From the NCBI GenBank assembly GCA_963783045.1, contig CAWAMD010000005.1:310001-374000 (forward strand): a stretch of 64,000 bases of DNA. Reading direction: 5' to 3'. This document shows positions 26,152-34,226 of this stretch, piece after piece (the stretch's first letter is position 1; every line of letters starts with the position of its first letter). Origin of the DNA: CAWAMD01 sp963783045 (GTDB lineage Bacteria; Actinomycetota; Nitriliruptoria; Nitriliruptorales; Nitriliruptoraceae). The notes under the pieces were generated by a model. That model ran no database searches, was not told the origin of the DNA, and saw only the letters and a list, made by a program, of their open reading frames with translations. Made by a program: the position numbers and the translations under genes.

Positions 26152-27303
26152 GTGGCATTGAGTCGGTCCTCCAAGGTGTTCCTGTCGGTGGTGGTCGTCA
26201 TCATCCTCCTCGTCGTCGGCGGGCTGTGGTACGTGAACGACCAGCTCTCCGGCGTGCCCGGGACCGGTGACCCCGTCTCGGTCACGGTCCCGAAGGGGGC
26301 GAGTGCCGCGTCCGTGGGCGGCCTCCTCGCCGATCAGGGGGTGGTCAAGAGCGCGCTCGCGTTCCGGCTCGTCGCGCGCAGCCGCGGGCTCGGCAGCCAG
26401 CTGAAGGCGGGCGACTACTCGTTCGAGACCGGCATGTCCGTCGACGAGGCGATCAGCGTGCTGATGGACGGTCCGAGGATCCCGGAAGGGATCCGGTTCA
26501 CCGTCCCCGAGGGGCTCACCGTCGCCGAGACGCTGGACCGGCTCGCGAAGCAGACACCGTTCACCGTGGACGACTACCAGCAGGTCCTCCAGCGGCGGCT
26601 CGACGCGGGGGAGAACGCGTCGGGGACCCTTCAGCTGCCCGAGTGGGTCCCGCAGCTGCAGTCGTTCAATTCCGCCGTCCGTCAGCCCTTCGAGGGGCTG
26701 CTCTTCCCGAACACCTACGAGGTGCCCGACAACGCCTCGGCACAGGACGTGCTGCAGCGCATGGTGGACCAGCTCGCCAAGGTGGTCGCGGCCGTCCCCG
26801 AGGAGGACGTCGCCGCGGCGAAGAAGGCCGGCGTCGACCGCTACCAGGCGCTCATCGTGGCCAGCCTCATCGAGCGCGAGACGCGGGTGGCCGAGGAGCG
26901 ACCGAAGGTGGCCGGTGTCATCTACAACCGCCTGAAGCAGGACATGCCGCTGCAGATCGACGCGACGGTCCTGTACGCCCGGGGGGAGCACACCGACCGG
27001 GTGCTCACGCAGGACACCGAGATCGACTCGCCGTACAACACGTACAAGATCCCGGGTCTGCCGCCGACGCCCATCTCCGGCATGGGGGCCAGCGCGATCC
27101 AGGCGGCGTTCGCGCCGGCGTCACACGACTTCCTCTACTACGTGCTCGAGCCCGGCTGCACCGGACGGCACGTCTTCGCGGCAACGCTCGACGAGCACAA
27201 CAAGAACGTGCGGGCCTTCCGCGACGCCGGCGGCTGCCAGCAGCAGCCGGCGCCGTCGGGCGCTCCGTCGGCGGGCGCGCCGGCTCCCACCGCATCGTCG
27301 TGA
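26152..27303 (+). CDS. mltG: Endolytic murein transglycosylase MltG
   Basis: The product is 383 residues. One N-terminal membrane helix (VFLSVVVVIILLVVGGLWYV) is followed by a LysM-like domain (VTVPKGASAASVGGLLADQGVVKS) and the YceG catalytic domain. The catalytic Glu lies in LIVASLIERETRVAEERPKVAGVIYNRL, with LQIDATVLYA and SPYNTYKIPGLPPTPISGMG further on. MltG cleaves nascent glycan strands at the outer face of the membrane. GTG 26152 has AAGAAGGAG at 26134-26142. The Pro/Ser/Ala-rich tail (about 20 residues) is not conserved. The stop overlaps aroE by GTGA. Confidence 0.94.
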   Translation: MALSRSSKVFLSVVVVIILLVVGGLWYVNDQLSGVPGTGDPVSVTVPKGASAASVGGLLADQGVVKSALAFRLVARSRGLGSQLKAGDYSFETGMSVDEAISVLMDGPRIPEGIRFTVPEGLTVAETLDRLAKQTPFTVDDYQQVLQRRLDAGENASGTLQLPEWVPQLQSFNSAVRQPFEGLLFPNTYEVPDNASAQDVLQRMVDQLAKVVAAVPEEDVAAAKKAGVDRYQALIVASLIERETRVAEERPKVAGVIYNRLKQDMPLQIDATVLYARGEHTDRVLTQDTEIDSPYNTYKIPGLPPTPISGMGASAIQAAFAPASHDFLYYVLEPGCTGRHVFAATLDEHNKNVRAFRDAGGCQQQPAPSGAPSAGAPAPTASS

Positions 27304-28184
27304 GGCGCGGTACCTGGCCGACCGCCAGCACGCGGCCGGTGGCGCTGCTCGGCTGGCCGGCACGCCACTCGCTCTCGCCCGTCATGCACAACGCCGCCTT
27401 CGCGGAGCAGGAGCTCGACCTCGTCTACCTCGCCCTGCCGACGCCGCCCGAGCAGCTGCACACGGTCGTCGACGTGCTCGCCACCGTGGAGGCGGTCGGG
27501 GCGAACGTCACCGTCCCGCACAAGCAGCATGCGCTGCAGCTGTGCGACGTGCTCACGGAGGAGGCGGCGCTCGTCGGCGCGGTGAACACGCTGGTCTGGG
27601 GAGCCGACGGCCTCCTCGGCGACAACACGGATGCGGTGGGCCTCGCACAGGTGCTGCACGACGAGGTGGGCGTCGCGGCCGGCGCCCGCGCCGTCGTGCT
27701 CGGGACGGGCGGCGCCGCTCGGGCGGTGGCCGTCGCCCTGGGACGTAACGGCTACGAGGCGACCTTCGTCGGCCGCCGCCCCGACGCGGCCCAGGAGCTC
27801 GCCGAGCTCGCCGGGACCTGTGGGAGCCCCGCAGTGGACGCCGGCGACCTCGCCGAGGGCGACTGGGTCGCCCAGGCCGTCGACCGCGCCCGGCTGGTCG
27901 TCAACGCCACCCCGCTCGGCATGGAGGGGGAGCCGCTGCCGCCGCCCTTCCAACAGCTGCGCCCGGGACAGGTCGCCTACGACCTCGTCTACAGCCCGCC
28001 GGACACGCCGTTCCTCCTCGCCGCCGCGGCGGCGGGAGCCGACGCCCATCACGGCCTCGGGATGCTGGTCGCGCAGGCGGCCGCCTCGTACGAGCGCTGG
28101 ACCGGCCGGGCCGCGCCGCGCGGCACGATGTCCGCGGTCGCCACCGCCGCACTCGGCGCGCGCCGGCCGCGCAGGGACGGCTGA
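27300..28184 (+). CDS. aroE: Shikimate dehydrogenase
   Basis: The product is 294 residues. It reduces 3-dehydroshikimate to shikimate with NADPH. The substrate-binding N-terminal domain has LLGWPARHSLSPVMHNAAF and ANVTVPHKQHAL (catalytic Lys), with the catalytic Asp in GDNTDAVG. The nucleotide-binding loop is VVLGTGGAARAVAVALGRNGY, and VNATPLGMEG and GLGMLVAQAAASYERWTG are conserved. GTG 27300 overlaps the mltG stop. The aroC-aroK-aroB-aroQ genes of the same pathway lie 21 kb away, beyond the pilus island; in many actinobacteria the two parts are close together. Confidence 0.94.
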   Translation: MRRGTWPTASTRPVALLGWPARHSLSPVMHNAAFAEQELDLVYLALPTPPEQLHTVVDVLATVEAVGANVTVPHKQHALQLCDVLTEEAALVGAVNTLVWGADGLLGDNTDAVGLAQVLHDEVGVAAGARAVVLGTGGAARAVAVALGRNGYEATFVGRRPDAAQELAELAGTCGSPAVDAGDLAEGDWVAQAVDRARLVVNATPLGMEGEPLPPPFQQLRPGQVAYDLVYSPPDTPFLLAAAAAGADAHHGLGMLVAQAAASYERWTGRAAPRGTMSAVATAALGARRPRRDG

Positions 28185-28231
28185 CGACCAGCGACACGTC
28201 GCGCTGGTCCGGGCAGCCACGCCGCGGACGT

Positions 28232-28259
28232 TCAAGTCCGGTCACCGCGCTGCCGACGT
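28232..28259 (+). promoter_or_regulatory. Candidate FliA/WhiG-type promoter 1 (roadblock-pilBTC operon)
   Basis: TCAAG at 28232-28236, 15 nt, then GCCGACGT at 28252-28259. It resembles the sigma-28-family consensus TAAA-N15-GCCGATAA with the spacer 1 nt longer. It lies 88 nt before the ATG of the roadblock gene. Four elements with the same spacing precede the other pilus units. Confidence 0.6.
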
Positions 28260-28347
28260 TGTGGAGCGTGGAGCCGCACGTGCGACGTGACGGCCGTTGG
28301 AGCCCGTGGTCGCCACCCGGGGCGGCGCGGTGAACGAGGAGGACCCG

Positions 28348-28866
28348 ATGTCGTCATCGAAGGCGCAACGCCTGGCCGCTGCGCTCGACGAGTTCATCAA
28401 CAGCTCGCCGGACGTGGAGGCGGCGGCCGTCGTCTCGTTCGACGGTCTCCCGATGGCGAGCGCGCTTCCCGACGACATGGAGGAGGACCGGCTCGGCGCC
28501 ATGTCCGCCGCGCTGCTGTCCCTCGGTGAGCAGGCAGCGGTCGGTCTCGGTCGGGGCCAGCTCAACCAGGTCTTCGTCGAGGGGCAGCACGGGTTCGTCT
28601 TCCTCATGAGCGCCAAGGATCAGGCCGTCCTCGCGGCCGTCGCCCGTCGGACCGCGAAGATCGGCTTCATGCTGTTCGAGATGCGGCGGGCTGCCGGTTC
28701 GATCGGTGACCTCCTCGCCGAGGACGCGACGCCGCCCGAACCCGAGGGCTACCACCCCTTCGACGCGCCGGCCCACGTGGAGGAGCCCCGAGCAGACCCG
28801 ACCCACGACCCGGTGCACGACCCGTCGCGGCCCGCGGTGCCGGCCGACGCGGTCGCGCATCCCTGA
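28348..28866 (+). CDS. Roadblock/LC7-domain protein
   Basis: The product is 172 residues. Residues about 5-115 form a roadblock/LC7 fold (LAAALDEFINSSPDVEAAAVVSFDGLPMASALP, GAMSAALLSLGEQAAVGLGRGQLNQVFVEGQHGFVFLM). The last 55 residues are Pro/Asp/His-rich and probably disordered. Roadblock proteins such as MglB act on small Ras-like GTPases; a GTPase is encoded two genes downstream, ahead of pilB, so a regulatory pair for pilus activity or polarity is a reasonable inference. ATG 28348 has AGGAGG at 28337-28342; a longer TTG-started form from 28297 is less likely. Confidence 0.82.
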   Translation: MSSSKAQRLAAALDEFINSSPDVEAAAVVSFDGLPMASALPDDMEEDRLGAMSAALLSLGEQAAVGLGRGQLNQVFVEGQHGFVFLMSAKDQAVLAAVARRTAKIGFMLFEMRRAAGSIGDLLAEDATPPEPEGYHPFDAPAHVEEPRADPTHDPVHDPSRPAVPADAVAHP

Positions 28867-28903
28867 CGGCAGACACGGGCACGAACGAGAGACAGGCTGA
28901 GCG

Positions 28904-30301
28904 ATGCTCGAAGGCACCCTCGACGGATTCACCTTGCCAGACATCTTCCAGCTGCTCGCGTTCACACGCAAGAGCGGCTGCCTGACGGTCGACGGCGACA
29001 CCGGGACCGGCCGCGTCTACTTCCGGGAGGGGCAGGTCTACTTCTCGGCGGCGAGCACGGGCTCGCTCGCGCTCGGTAAGCGTCTCATCGGCGCGGGGCT
29101 GCTCTCCGTGGAGCAGCTCGAGGCCGCGCTCGACGCCCAGCGCTCCGGACGGGGCGACGGCAAGGGACTGCGGCTCGGCCGCATCCTCGTCGAGCAGGGG
29201 GCGATCGACGACGAGACGCTCACCACCTTCGTCCAGGAGCAGATCCAGGACGCGGTGTTCGACCTCATGCGCTGGAACGACGGGCAGTTCCACTTCCAGT
29301 CCGACGGCGACGACGCGACCGTGGACGAGGACATCCAGCTGTCCGTGTCGGTGGAGAACCTCGTCATGGAGGGGTCGCGGCGGCTCGACGAGTGGGACAG
29401 CGTCCAACGCAAGATCCCGAGCATGGACGCCGTCGTCACCATGGCGGCCGTGCCCGACAGCCATGGGGTCGAGGTGAGCCTGAAGCCCGAGGAGTGGCGG
29501 CTGCTCACGCTGGTGGACGGCCGGCGCACCATCGCCGAGCTCGTCGACCTCTACGGCCAGGGGGAGTTCCAGACCGCGAAGGTGCTCTACGGCATGGTGA
29601 GCACCGGGCTCCTCGAGGTCCAGGGTGCCGACGGCGAGCGCGAACCGGGTGTGAGCTCGCTGCTCCGTCAGCGGGCGATCCTCGCGGCGCTCGAAGCCGA
29701 CCTCGCCGCGACGCCGGACGAGGTCGACGACGAGCCGGTCGACGCCCCGGGCGACACCGCCCCGAACGATGCCGTGGCGGACGACCCCGCTGTCGACGAG
29801 GCCGTGGCCGACGAGGTCGTGGCCGACGAGGTCGACGAGGCCGTCGAAGCCGACGAGGCCGACGAGGTCGACGAGGCCGACGAGGATCACACGATCGGCT
29901 CCCGCTCCGCGCTGCAGGCCGCGGCCGAGGAGCTCGCCTCCACCGGGTCGTTCGTCGACGACGCCGCCGACGGCAGTGAGGACGTCGAGGACGAGGCCGA
30001 GGTCTTCAGCTTCACCGTCCCGGACGAGACGATGGACCTCTTCGACGAGCAGCCGGCGGAGCCGGCCGCCGACGGGTGGGGCACGGACGAGGACGACGAA
30101 CCTGGCGGGGCCTGGGCCGACGACCCGTCCGACGAGGTCGCCGAGGGTGAGTCCTCGAGCGTCGAGGACACGAGCGCCGAGGTGATCGAGGACGACCGCC
30201 TCTTCGCGGCCGAGACCTCCCAGGAGCCGGTACTGACCACGGACCCCGACCTCGACTCGGACCTGGTCCAGCGGCTGCTCGACGGTGTCCGAGGTCTGTG
30301 A
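28904..30301 (+). CDS. DUF4388-domain protein with long acidic tail
   Basis: The product is 465 residues. The N-terminal DUF4388 domain (MLEGTLDGFTLPDIFQLLAFTRKSGCLTVDG, GRVYFREGQVYFSAAS) runs to about residue 110. It includes two motifs, LALGKRLIGAGLLSVEQLEAALDAQ and LRLGRILVEQGAIDDETLTTFVQEQ, that look like MshEN repeats. A winged-helix-like segment (PEEWRLLTLVDGRRTIAELVDLYG) lies at about residues 190-235. From residue 265 it is strongly acidic with Asp-Glu-Ala-Val repeats (29776-29888). DUF4388 proteins are linked with signalling and gliding or pilus systems, but no activity is known. Position between roadblock and GTPase genes suggests a scaffold. Confidence 0.75.
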   Translation: MLEGTLDGFTLPDIFQLLAFTRKSGCLTVDGDTGTGRVYFREGQVYFSAASTGSLALGKRLIGAGLLSVEQLEAALDAQRSGRGDGKGLRLGRILVEQGAIDDETLTTFVQEQIQDAVFDLMRWNDGQFHFQSDGDDATVDEDIQLSVSVENLVMEGSRRLDEWDSVQRKIPSMDAVVTMAAVPDSHGVEVSLKPEEWRLLTLVDGRRTIAELVDLYGQGEFQTAKVLYGMVSTGLLEVQGADGEREPGVSSLLRQRAILAALEADLAATPDEVDDEPVDAPGDTAPNDAVADDPAVDEAVADEVVADEVDEAVEADEADEVDEADEDHTIGSRSALQAAAEELASTGSFVDDAADGSEDVEDEAEVFSFTVPDETMDLFDEQPAEPAADGWGTDEDDEPGGAWADDPSDEVAEGESSSVEDTSAEVIEDDRLFAAETSQEPVLTTDPDLDSDLVQRLLDGVRGL

Positions 30302-30888
30302 TGGCTCGCCGCGCGGACGGCATGACGCTGAAGATCGTGGTCACCGGCCCCTTCGCGGCCGGCAAGACGACCTTCATCGAGACGATCTCCGAGATCACGG
30401 TGCTGTCCACCGAGCGGGACGTCAGCGACCACACCCGCTCGATCAAAGGCCGCACGACCGTCGCGATGGACTTCGGTCGGATCACCGTCGCGGACGACCT
30501 CGCCCTCTACCTGTTCGGCACCCCCGGCCAGGAGCGCTTCGACTTCATGTGGGAGATCCTGGCCGAGGGGATGCTCGGGTTCGTCCTCATGGTCGACCAG
30601 AGCCGGCAGGAGTCGATCGACGAGGCGAAGAAGATCCTCGACTTCTTCCGGCGCATCGCCGACGTGCCGTTCGTCGTGGCCGTGAACAAGATCGTCGACG
30701 ACGAGCTCACCGCGATCACCGCGATCCGTGACGCCCTCGAGGCGCCGGAGGACATGGCGGTCCTCGTCTGCGACGCCCGCGACCGCGGCGACGTGAAGGA
30801 CATCCTGATCTCGCTCCTCCAGGCCGTGCTGGGCCGGATCCGCGAACGTCAGCGCACCCAGGCCATGGCGGCCGGAGGTGGTGCGTGA
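30301..30888 (+). CDS. Small Ras-like GTPase (MglA/CvnD type)
   Basis: The product is 195 residues. P-loop GPFAAGKTTFIETIS, switch region ending GRTTVAMDFGRI, and LYLFGTPGQERFDFMWEILAEGMLGFVLMVDQS with the TPGQ form of the G3 motif. The G4 region reads VAVNKIVDD, so the Asp is one residue later than in canonical NKxD. These features match the GTPases paired with roadblock proteins in actinobacterial conservons and MglA-type polarity switches. ATG 30301 shares its A with the upstream TGA; GTG 30298 is also possible. The stop overlaps pilB, so the GTPase and the pilus extension motor are translationally coupled. Confidence 0.83.
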   Translation: MARRADGMTLKIVVTGPFAAGKTTFIETISEITVLSTERDVSDHTRSIKGRTTVAMDFGRITVADDLALYLFGTPGQERFDFMWEILAEGMLGFVLMVDQSRQESIDEAKKILDFFRRIADVPFVVAVNKIVDDELTAITAIRDALEAPEDMAVLVCDARDRGDVKDILISLLQAVLGRIRERQRTQAMAAGGGA

Positions 30889-32549
30889 GGCAGCTCGGCC
30901 AGATTCTCGTCGACGAGGGGCTGATCACCGCCGAGCAGCTCGCCGAGGCCCACGAGATACAGCGGACGCTCGGCAAGTCCCTCGGTCGCGTGCTCATCGA
31001 CAAGGCCTACGTCGGTGAGTCCGACCTCGTGCGGGCCCTCGCGCAGCAGATCGGCATGGACTTCGTCGACCTCGCCGAGCGGGAGCTCGACCCGAACGCG
31101 GTGACGACGATCAGCGACGCGATCGCGAAGCGCTACAACGTCATCCCGATCCGGTACGAGGGGGACAAGCTCGTCGTCGCGATGAGCGATCCCGCCAACG
31201 TCTTCGCGCTCGACGACATCCGCACGATCACCGGCCGCGACGTGAAGCCCGTCGTCGCCACCCGCGAGGACATCGGCCAGGCGATCCGCCGCTACCACCG
31301 GATGGCCGACGAGATCGAGGCGATCGCCGACGACCTCGGCGCCGAGGACGAGCCGACCGACCTCCACGACCTGCGGGCGGTCACCGAAGAGGCGCCGATC
31401 GTCAAGTTCGTGAACCTGCTCATCACGCAGGCGGTCAACGACGGCGCCTCGGACATCCACATCGAGCCGGGGGAGCGCGACATCCGGGTCCGCTACCGCG
31501 TCGACGGCGTGCTGCACGAGGTCATGCGCTCGCCGAAGTCGATCCAGTCCGGTGTGATCTCACGGCTGAAGATCATGGCCGAGGTCGACATCGCCGAGCG
31601 CCGGATCCCGCAGGACGGCCGAATCGGCCTGGTCGTCGGCGGCAAGCCGATCGACCTTCGCTTCTCGACGCTGCCGACCGTGTACGGCGAGAAGGTCGTC
31701 ATGCGCATCCTCGACAAGTCGTCGGTGCTGCTCGAGCTCACCGATCTCGGCTTCCTCGAGGAGAACGCCGCCAGGTACGAGCTGTCCTACCGCAAGCCCT
31801 ACGGGATGATCCTCGTCACCGGCCCGACCGGGTCGGGCAAGTCGACGACGCTCTACGCCACGCTCAACGTCGTGAACCGTCCCGAGGTGAACATCATCAC
31901 CGTCGAGGACCCGGTCGAGTACCGCCTGGCCGGGATCAACCAGGTGCAGACCAACAACAAGGCGGGACTGACGTTCGCGTCGGCGCTCCGCTCGATCCTG
32001 CGCCAGGACCCCGACGTGGTCCTCGTCGGTGAGATGCGCGACCACGAGACGGCGCAGATCGGCATCGAGGCGGCCCTGACCGGTCACCTGGTGCTGTCCA
32101 CCTTGCACACGAACGATGCGGCCTCGGCCATCACCCGCCTGACCGAGATGGGGGTCGAGCCCTTCCTCGTCGGGTCGGCCACCGACGCGGTCCTGGCACA
32201 GCGCCTCGCCCGCCGGGTCTGCCCGAAGTGCGTCGAGTACATCATCCCCGAACCGCACGTCCTCAAGGAAGCCGGCTTCCGCGACGATGTCATCGAAGAG
32301 CGACCGAAGCTGCCGCGTGCCGTCGGATGCTCCTCCTGTGGCAACACCGGTTACCGGGGGCGCATGGCGATCCACGAGGTGATGCCGGTCAGCGAGGAGA
32401 TCGAGCGGCTCTGCGTCGCCCGGGCCTCCTCCGAGGAGATCAAGCGAACCGCGATCGAGCAGGGCATGAAGACGCTACGGGACGACGGTCTCGCGAAGGT
32501 GCTGCACGGCCTGACCACCCTCGAGGAGGTCGGGCGCGTCGTCGTCTGA
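30885..32549 (+). CDS. pilB: Type IV pilus assembly ATPase PilB
   Basis: The product is 554 residues. N-terminal MshEN (GspE_N) region: QLGQILVDEGLITAEQLAEAHEIQ and LGKSLGRVLIDKAYVGESDLVRALAQQ, a fold that binds c-di-GMP in some PilB/MshE proteins. The motor core has Walker A TGPTGSGKSTTLYATL, Asp box VNIITVEDPVEYRLAGINQVQ, Walker B QDPDVVLVGEMRDHETAQIG and His box LVLSTLHTNDA. A tetracysteine zinc site (CPKC, then CSSCG) marks it as an extension ATPase, not PilT. It powers pilin polymerisation from the cytoplasm. The arginine of the c-di-GMP motif is displaced by one residue (RQLG for RLG), so binding is uncertain. Confidence 0.93.
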   Translation: MRQLGQILVDEGLITAEQLAEAHEIQRTLGKSLGRVLIDKAYVGESDLVRALAQQIGMDFVDLAERELDPNAVTTISDAIAKRYNVIPIRYEGDKLVVAMSDPANVFALDDIRTITGRDVKPVVATREDIGQAIRRYHRMADEIEAIADDLGAEDEPTDLHDLRAVTEEAPIVKFVNLLITQAVNDGASDIHIEPGERDIRVRYRVDGVLHEVMRSPKSIQSGVISRLKIMAEVDIAERRIPQDGRIGLVVGGKPIDLRFSTLPTVYGEKVVMRILDKSSVLLELTDLGFLEENAARYELSYRKPYGMILVTGPTGSGKSTTLYATLNVVNRPEVNIITVEDPVEYRLAGINQVQTNNKAGLTFASALRSILRQDPDVVLVGEMRDHETAQIGIEAALTGHLVLSTLHTNDAASAITRLTEMGVEPFLVGSATDAVLAQRLARRVCPKCVEYIIPEPHVLKEAGFRDDVIEERPKLPRAVGCSSCGNTGYRGRMAIHEVMPVSEEIERLCVARASSEEIKRTAIEQGMKTLRDDGLAKVLHGLTTLEEVGRVVV

Positions 32550-32601
32550 CCGCGCCGACGCGCCGCACCACCGCAGCAGCGAACAGACAGGAGAGAAGGT
32601 C

Positions 32602-34215
32602 ATGGCCCAGGGCCTGGGGGAGATCCTCGTCGAGCAGGGAGTGCTCGACGCCGAGCAGCTCGCGAAGGCGGAGGCACGTCAGCAGCAGCTGGGCAGCAGC
32701 CTCGCCAAGGCGCTCGTCGAGCTCGGCCTGGCCTCGGAGAACGACCTCGTCCGGGCGCTCGCCGCGAAGCTCGGCATGGAGTACGCCAACGTCGACGGCA
32801 CGAGCGTGGAGCGCGACGCCGCCCAGATGATCTCGCGGACCACCGCCGAGCAGCTGCTCGCGCTGCCGGTCCGGTTCGGTGAGGGGGACGAGCTGGTGGT
32901 GGCCGTGGCCGACCCCGGCAACCAGCAGGCGAAGACCAAGATCGAGGCGGAGACGGGCCTGCCGGTCCGTCTCGCGCTCGCGCCCCGCCGGCCGCTCGCC
33001 GAGGCGATCGCCCACCTGACCGTCGACGATCCCGACCGCCTGGCCGCGGTGCCCGGCGGGGGGCCGGGAGCTGCGGGCGCGTCCTCGGTGAGCAGGGAGC
33101 CCGAGCCGCCGATGGACATCGGCCCGCGGCTGCAGTCCGAGGAGAACGCCGCCGTCGACCTCGACGAGCTGCTCGTCAAGCTCGTCGAGATGGGTGGCTC
33201 GGACCTGCACCTGACCGCCGGCATCCCGCCGACGGTCCGCTTCGACGGGGACCTCACGCCGCTCGACGCCTACCCGAAGCTCACGCCCGAAGAGCTGCGC
33301 AAGATGATGTACTCGATCATGACGCAGAAGCAGCGGGAGGAGTTCGAGAACACCTTCGAGCTCGACATGTCCTACTCGGTGCCGGGCCGTGCGCGCTTCC
33401 GCGTGAACGTCTTCCAGCAGCGTGACGCCATCGGCGCCGTGCTGCGGGTCATCCCGTTCGACATCCGACCGCTGGAGGATCTCGGGATCCCGTCGCAGGT
33501 GAGCAACTTCGCCTACCTGCCCCGCGGGTTCGTGCTCGTGACCGGTCCGACCGGGTCGGGCAAGTCCACCACGCTCGCGTCGATCATCGACCTCATCAAC
33601 ACGAACCGTCCGGTCCACATCATGACGATCGAGGACCCGATCGAGTTCCTGCACAAGCACAAGCGGGCGGTGATCAACCAGCGCGAGATCGGCTCGGACA
33701 CCCTCTCCTTCGCCGCCGCCCTCAAGCACGTCCTGCGCCAGGACCCGGATGTGATCCTCGTCGGGGAGATGCGCGACCTCGAGACGATCCAGATCGCGCT
33801 CACGGCGGCCGAGACCGGCCACCTCGTCTTCGGCACGCTGCACACCCAGGACGCGCCGCAGACGATCGACCGCGTGATCGACGTGTTCCCGCCGCACCAG
33901 CAGGAGCAGATCCGGGTCCAGCTGGCCGGGGCGATCCAGGGGGTCGTCTGCCAGACGCTGCTCAAGCGCGCGGACGGCAAGGGCCGCACGGTGTGCTGCG
34001 AGGTCATGACGGCCACGTCGGGGGTCAAGAACCTCATCCGTGAGGGCAAGACCCACCAGATCTACTCGTCGATCCAGGCCGGCGCCCAGCACGGGATGGT
34101 CGCGATGGACCAGAACCTCGCGACCCTCGTGAAGCAGGGCACCGTCACCTACGACGAGGCGCTCGAGAAGTGCAACAACGCCAATGAGTTCAACCGGCTG
34201 GTCGGGCGTAGCTGA
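32602..34215 (+). CDS. pilT: PilT retraction ATPase with N-terminal MshEN-like domain
   Basis: The product is 537 residues, about 170 longer than usual PilT. The C-terminal 350 residues are PilT: DLHLTAGIPPTVRFDGDL, Walker A TGPTGSGKSTTLASII, Walker B QDPDVILVGEMRDLETIQ, GTLHTQDAPQTIDRVIDVFP, and GVKNLIREGKTHQIYSSIQAG, the AIRNLIRE retraction hallmark. There is no tetracysteine site. The first 145 residues resemble MshEN (GLGEILVEQGVLDAEQLAKAEARQ and SLAKALVELGLASENDLVRALAAK), normally found on PilB/GspE. A Gly/Ala/Pro-rich linker joins the halves. ATG 32602 has AGGAGAG upstream. The role is pilus disassembly and retraction; the extra domain may sense a ligand. Confidence 0.9.
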   Translation: MAQGLGEILVEQGVLDAEQLAKAEARQQQLGSSLAKALVELGLASENDLVRALAAKLGMEYANVDGTSVERDAAQMISRTTAEQLLALPVRFGEGDELVVAVADPGNQQAKTKIEAETGLPVRLALAPRRPLAEAIAHLTVDDPDRLAAVPGGGPGAAGASSVSREPEPPMDIGPRLQSEENAAVDLDELLVKLVEMGGSDLHLTAGIPPTVRFDGDLTPLDAYPKLTPEELRKMMYSIMTQKQREEFENTFELDMSYSVPGRARFRVNVFQQRDAIGAVLRVIPFDIRPLEDLGIPSQVSNFAYLPRGFVLVTGPTGSGKSTTLASIIDLINTNRPVHIMTIEDPIEFLHKHKRAVINQREIGSDTLSFAAALKHVLRQDPDVILVGEMRDLETIQIALTAAETGHLVFGTLHTQDAPQTIDRVIDVFPPHQQEQIRVQLAGAIQGVVCQTLLKRADGKGRTVCCEVMTATSGVKNLIREGKTHQIYSSIQAGAQHGMVAMDQNLATLVKQGTVTYDEALEKCNNANEFNRLVGRS

Positions 34216-34226
34216 CAGGAGCCACC

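Noticed and set aside
22107..26285. A 1392-codon open frame on the reverse strand across alaS and neighbours
   Set aside because: It is a shadow of GC-rich coding sequence: composition is Arg/Gly/Val-rich without domain motifs, and the forward strand carries unmistakable rarA, alaS and ruvX.
29776..29888. Short GACGAGGCC-type repeats as a CRISPR or satellite array
   Set aside because: They are in-frame codons of an acidic Asp-Glu-Ala-Val tail of the DUF4388 protein, with no spacer structure.
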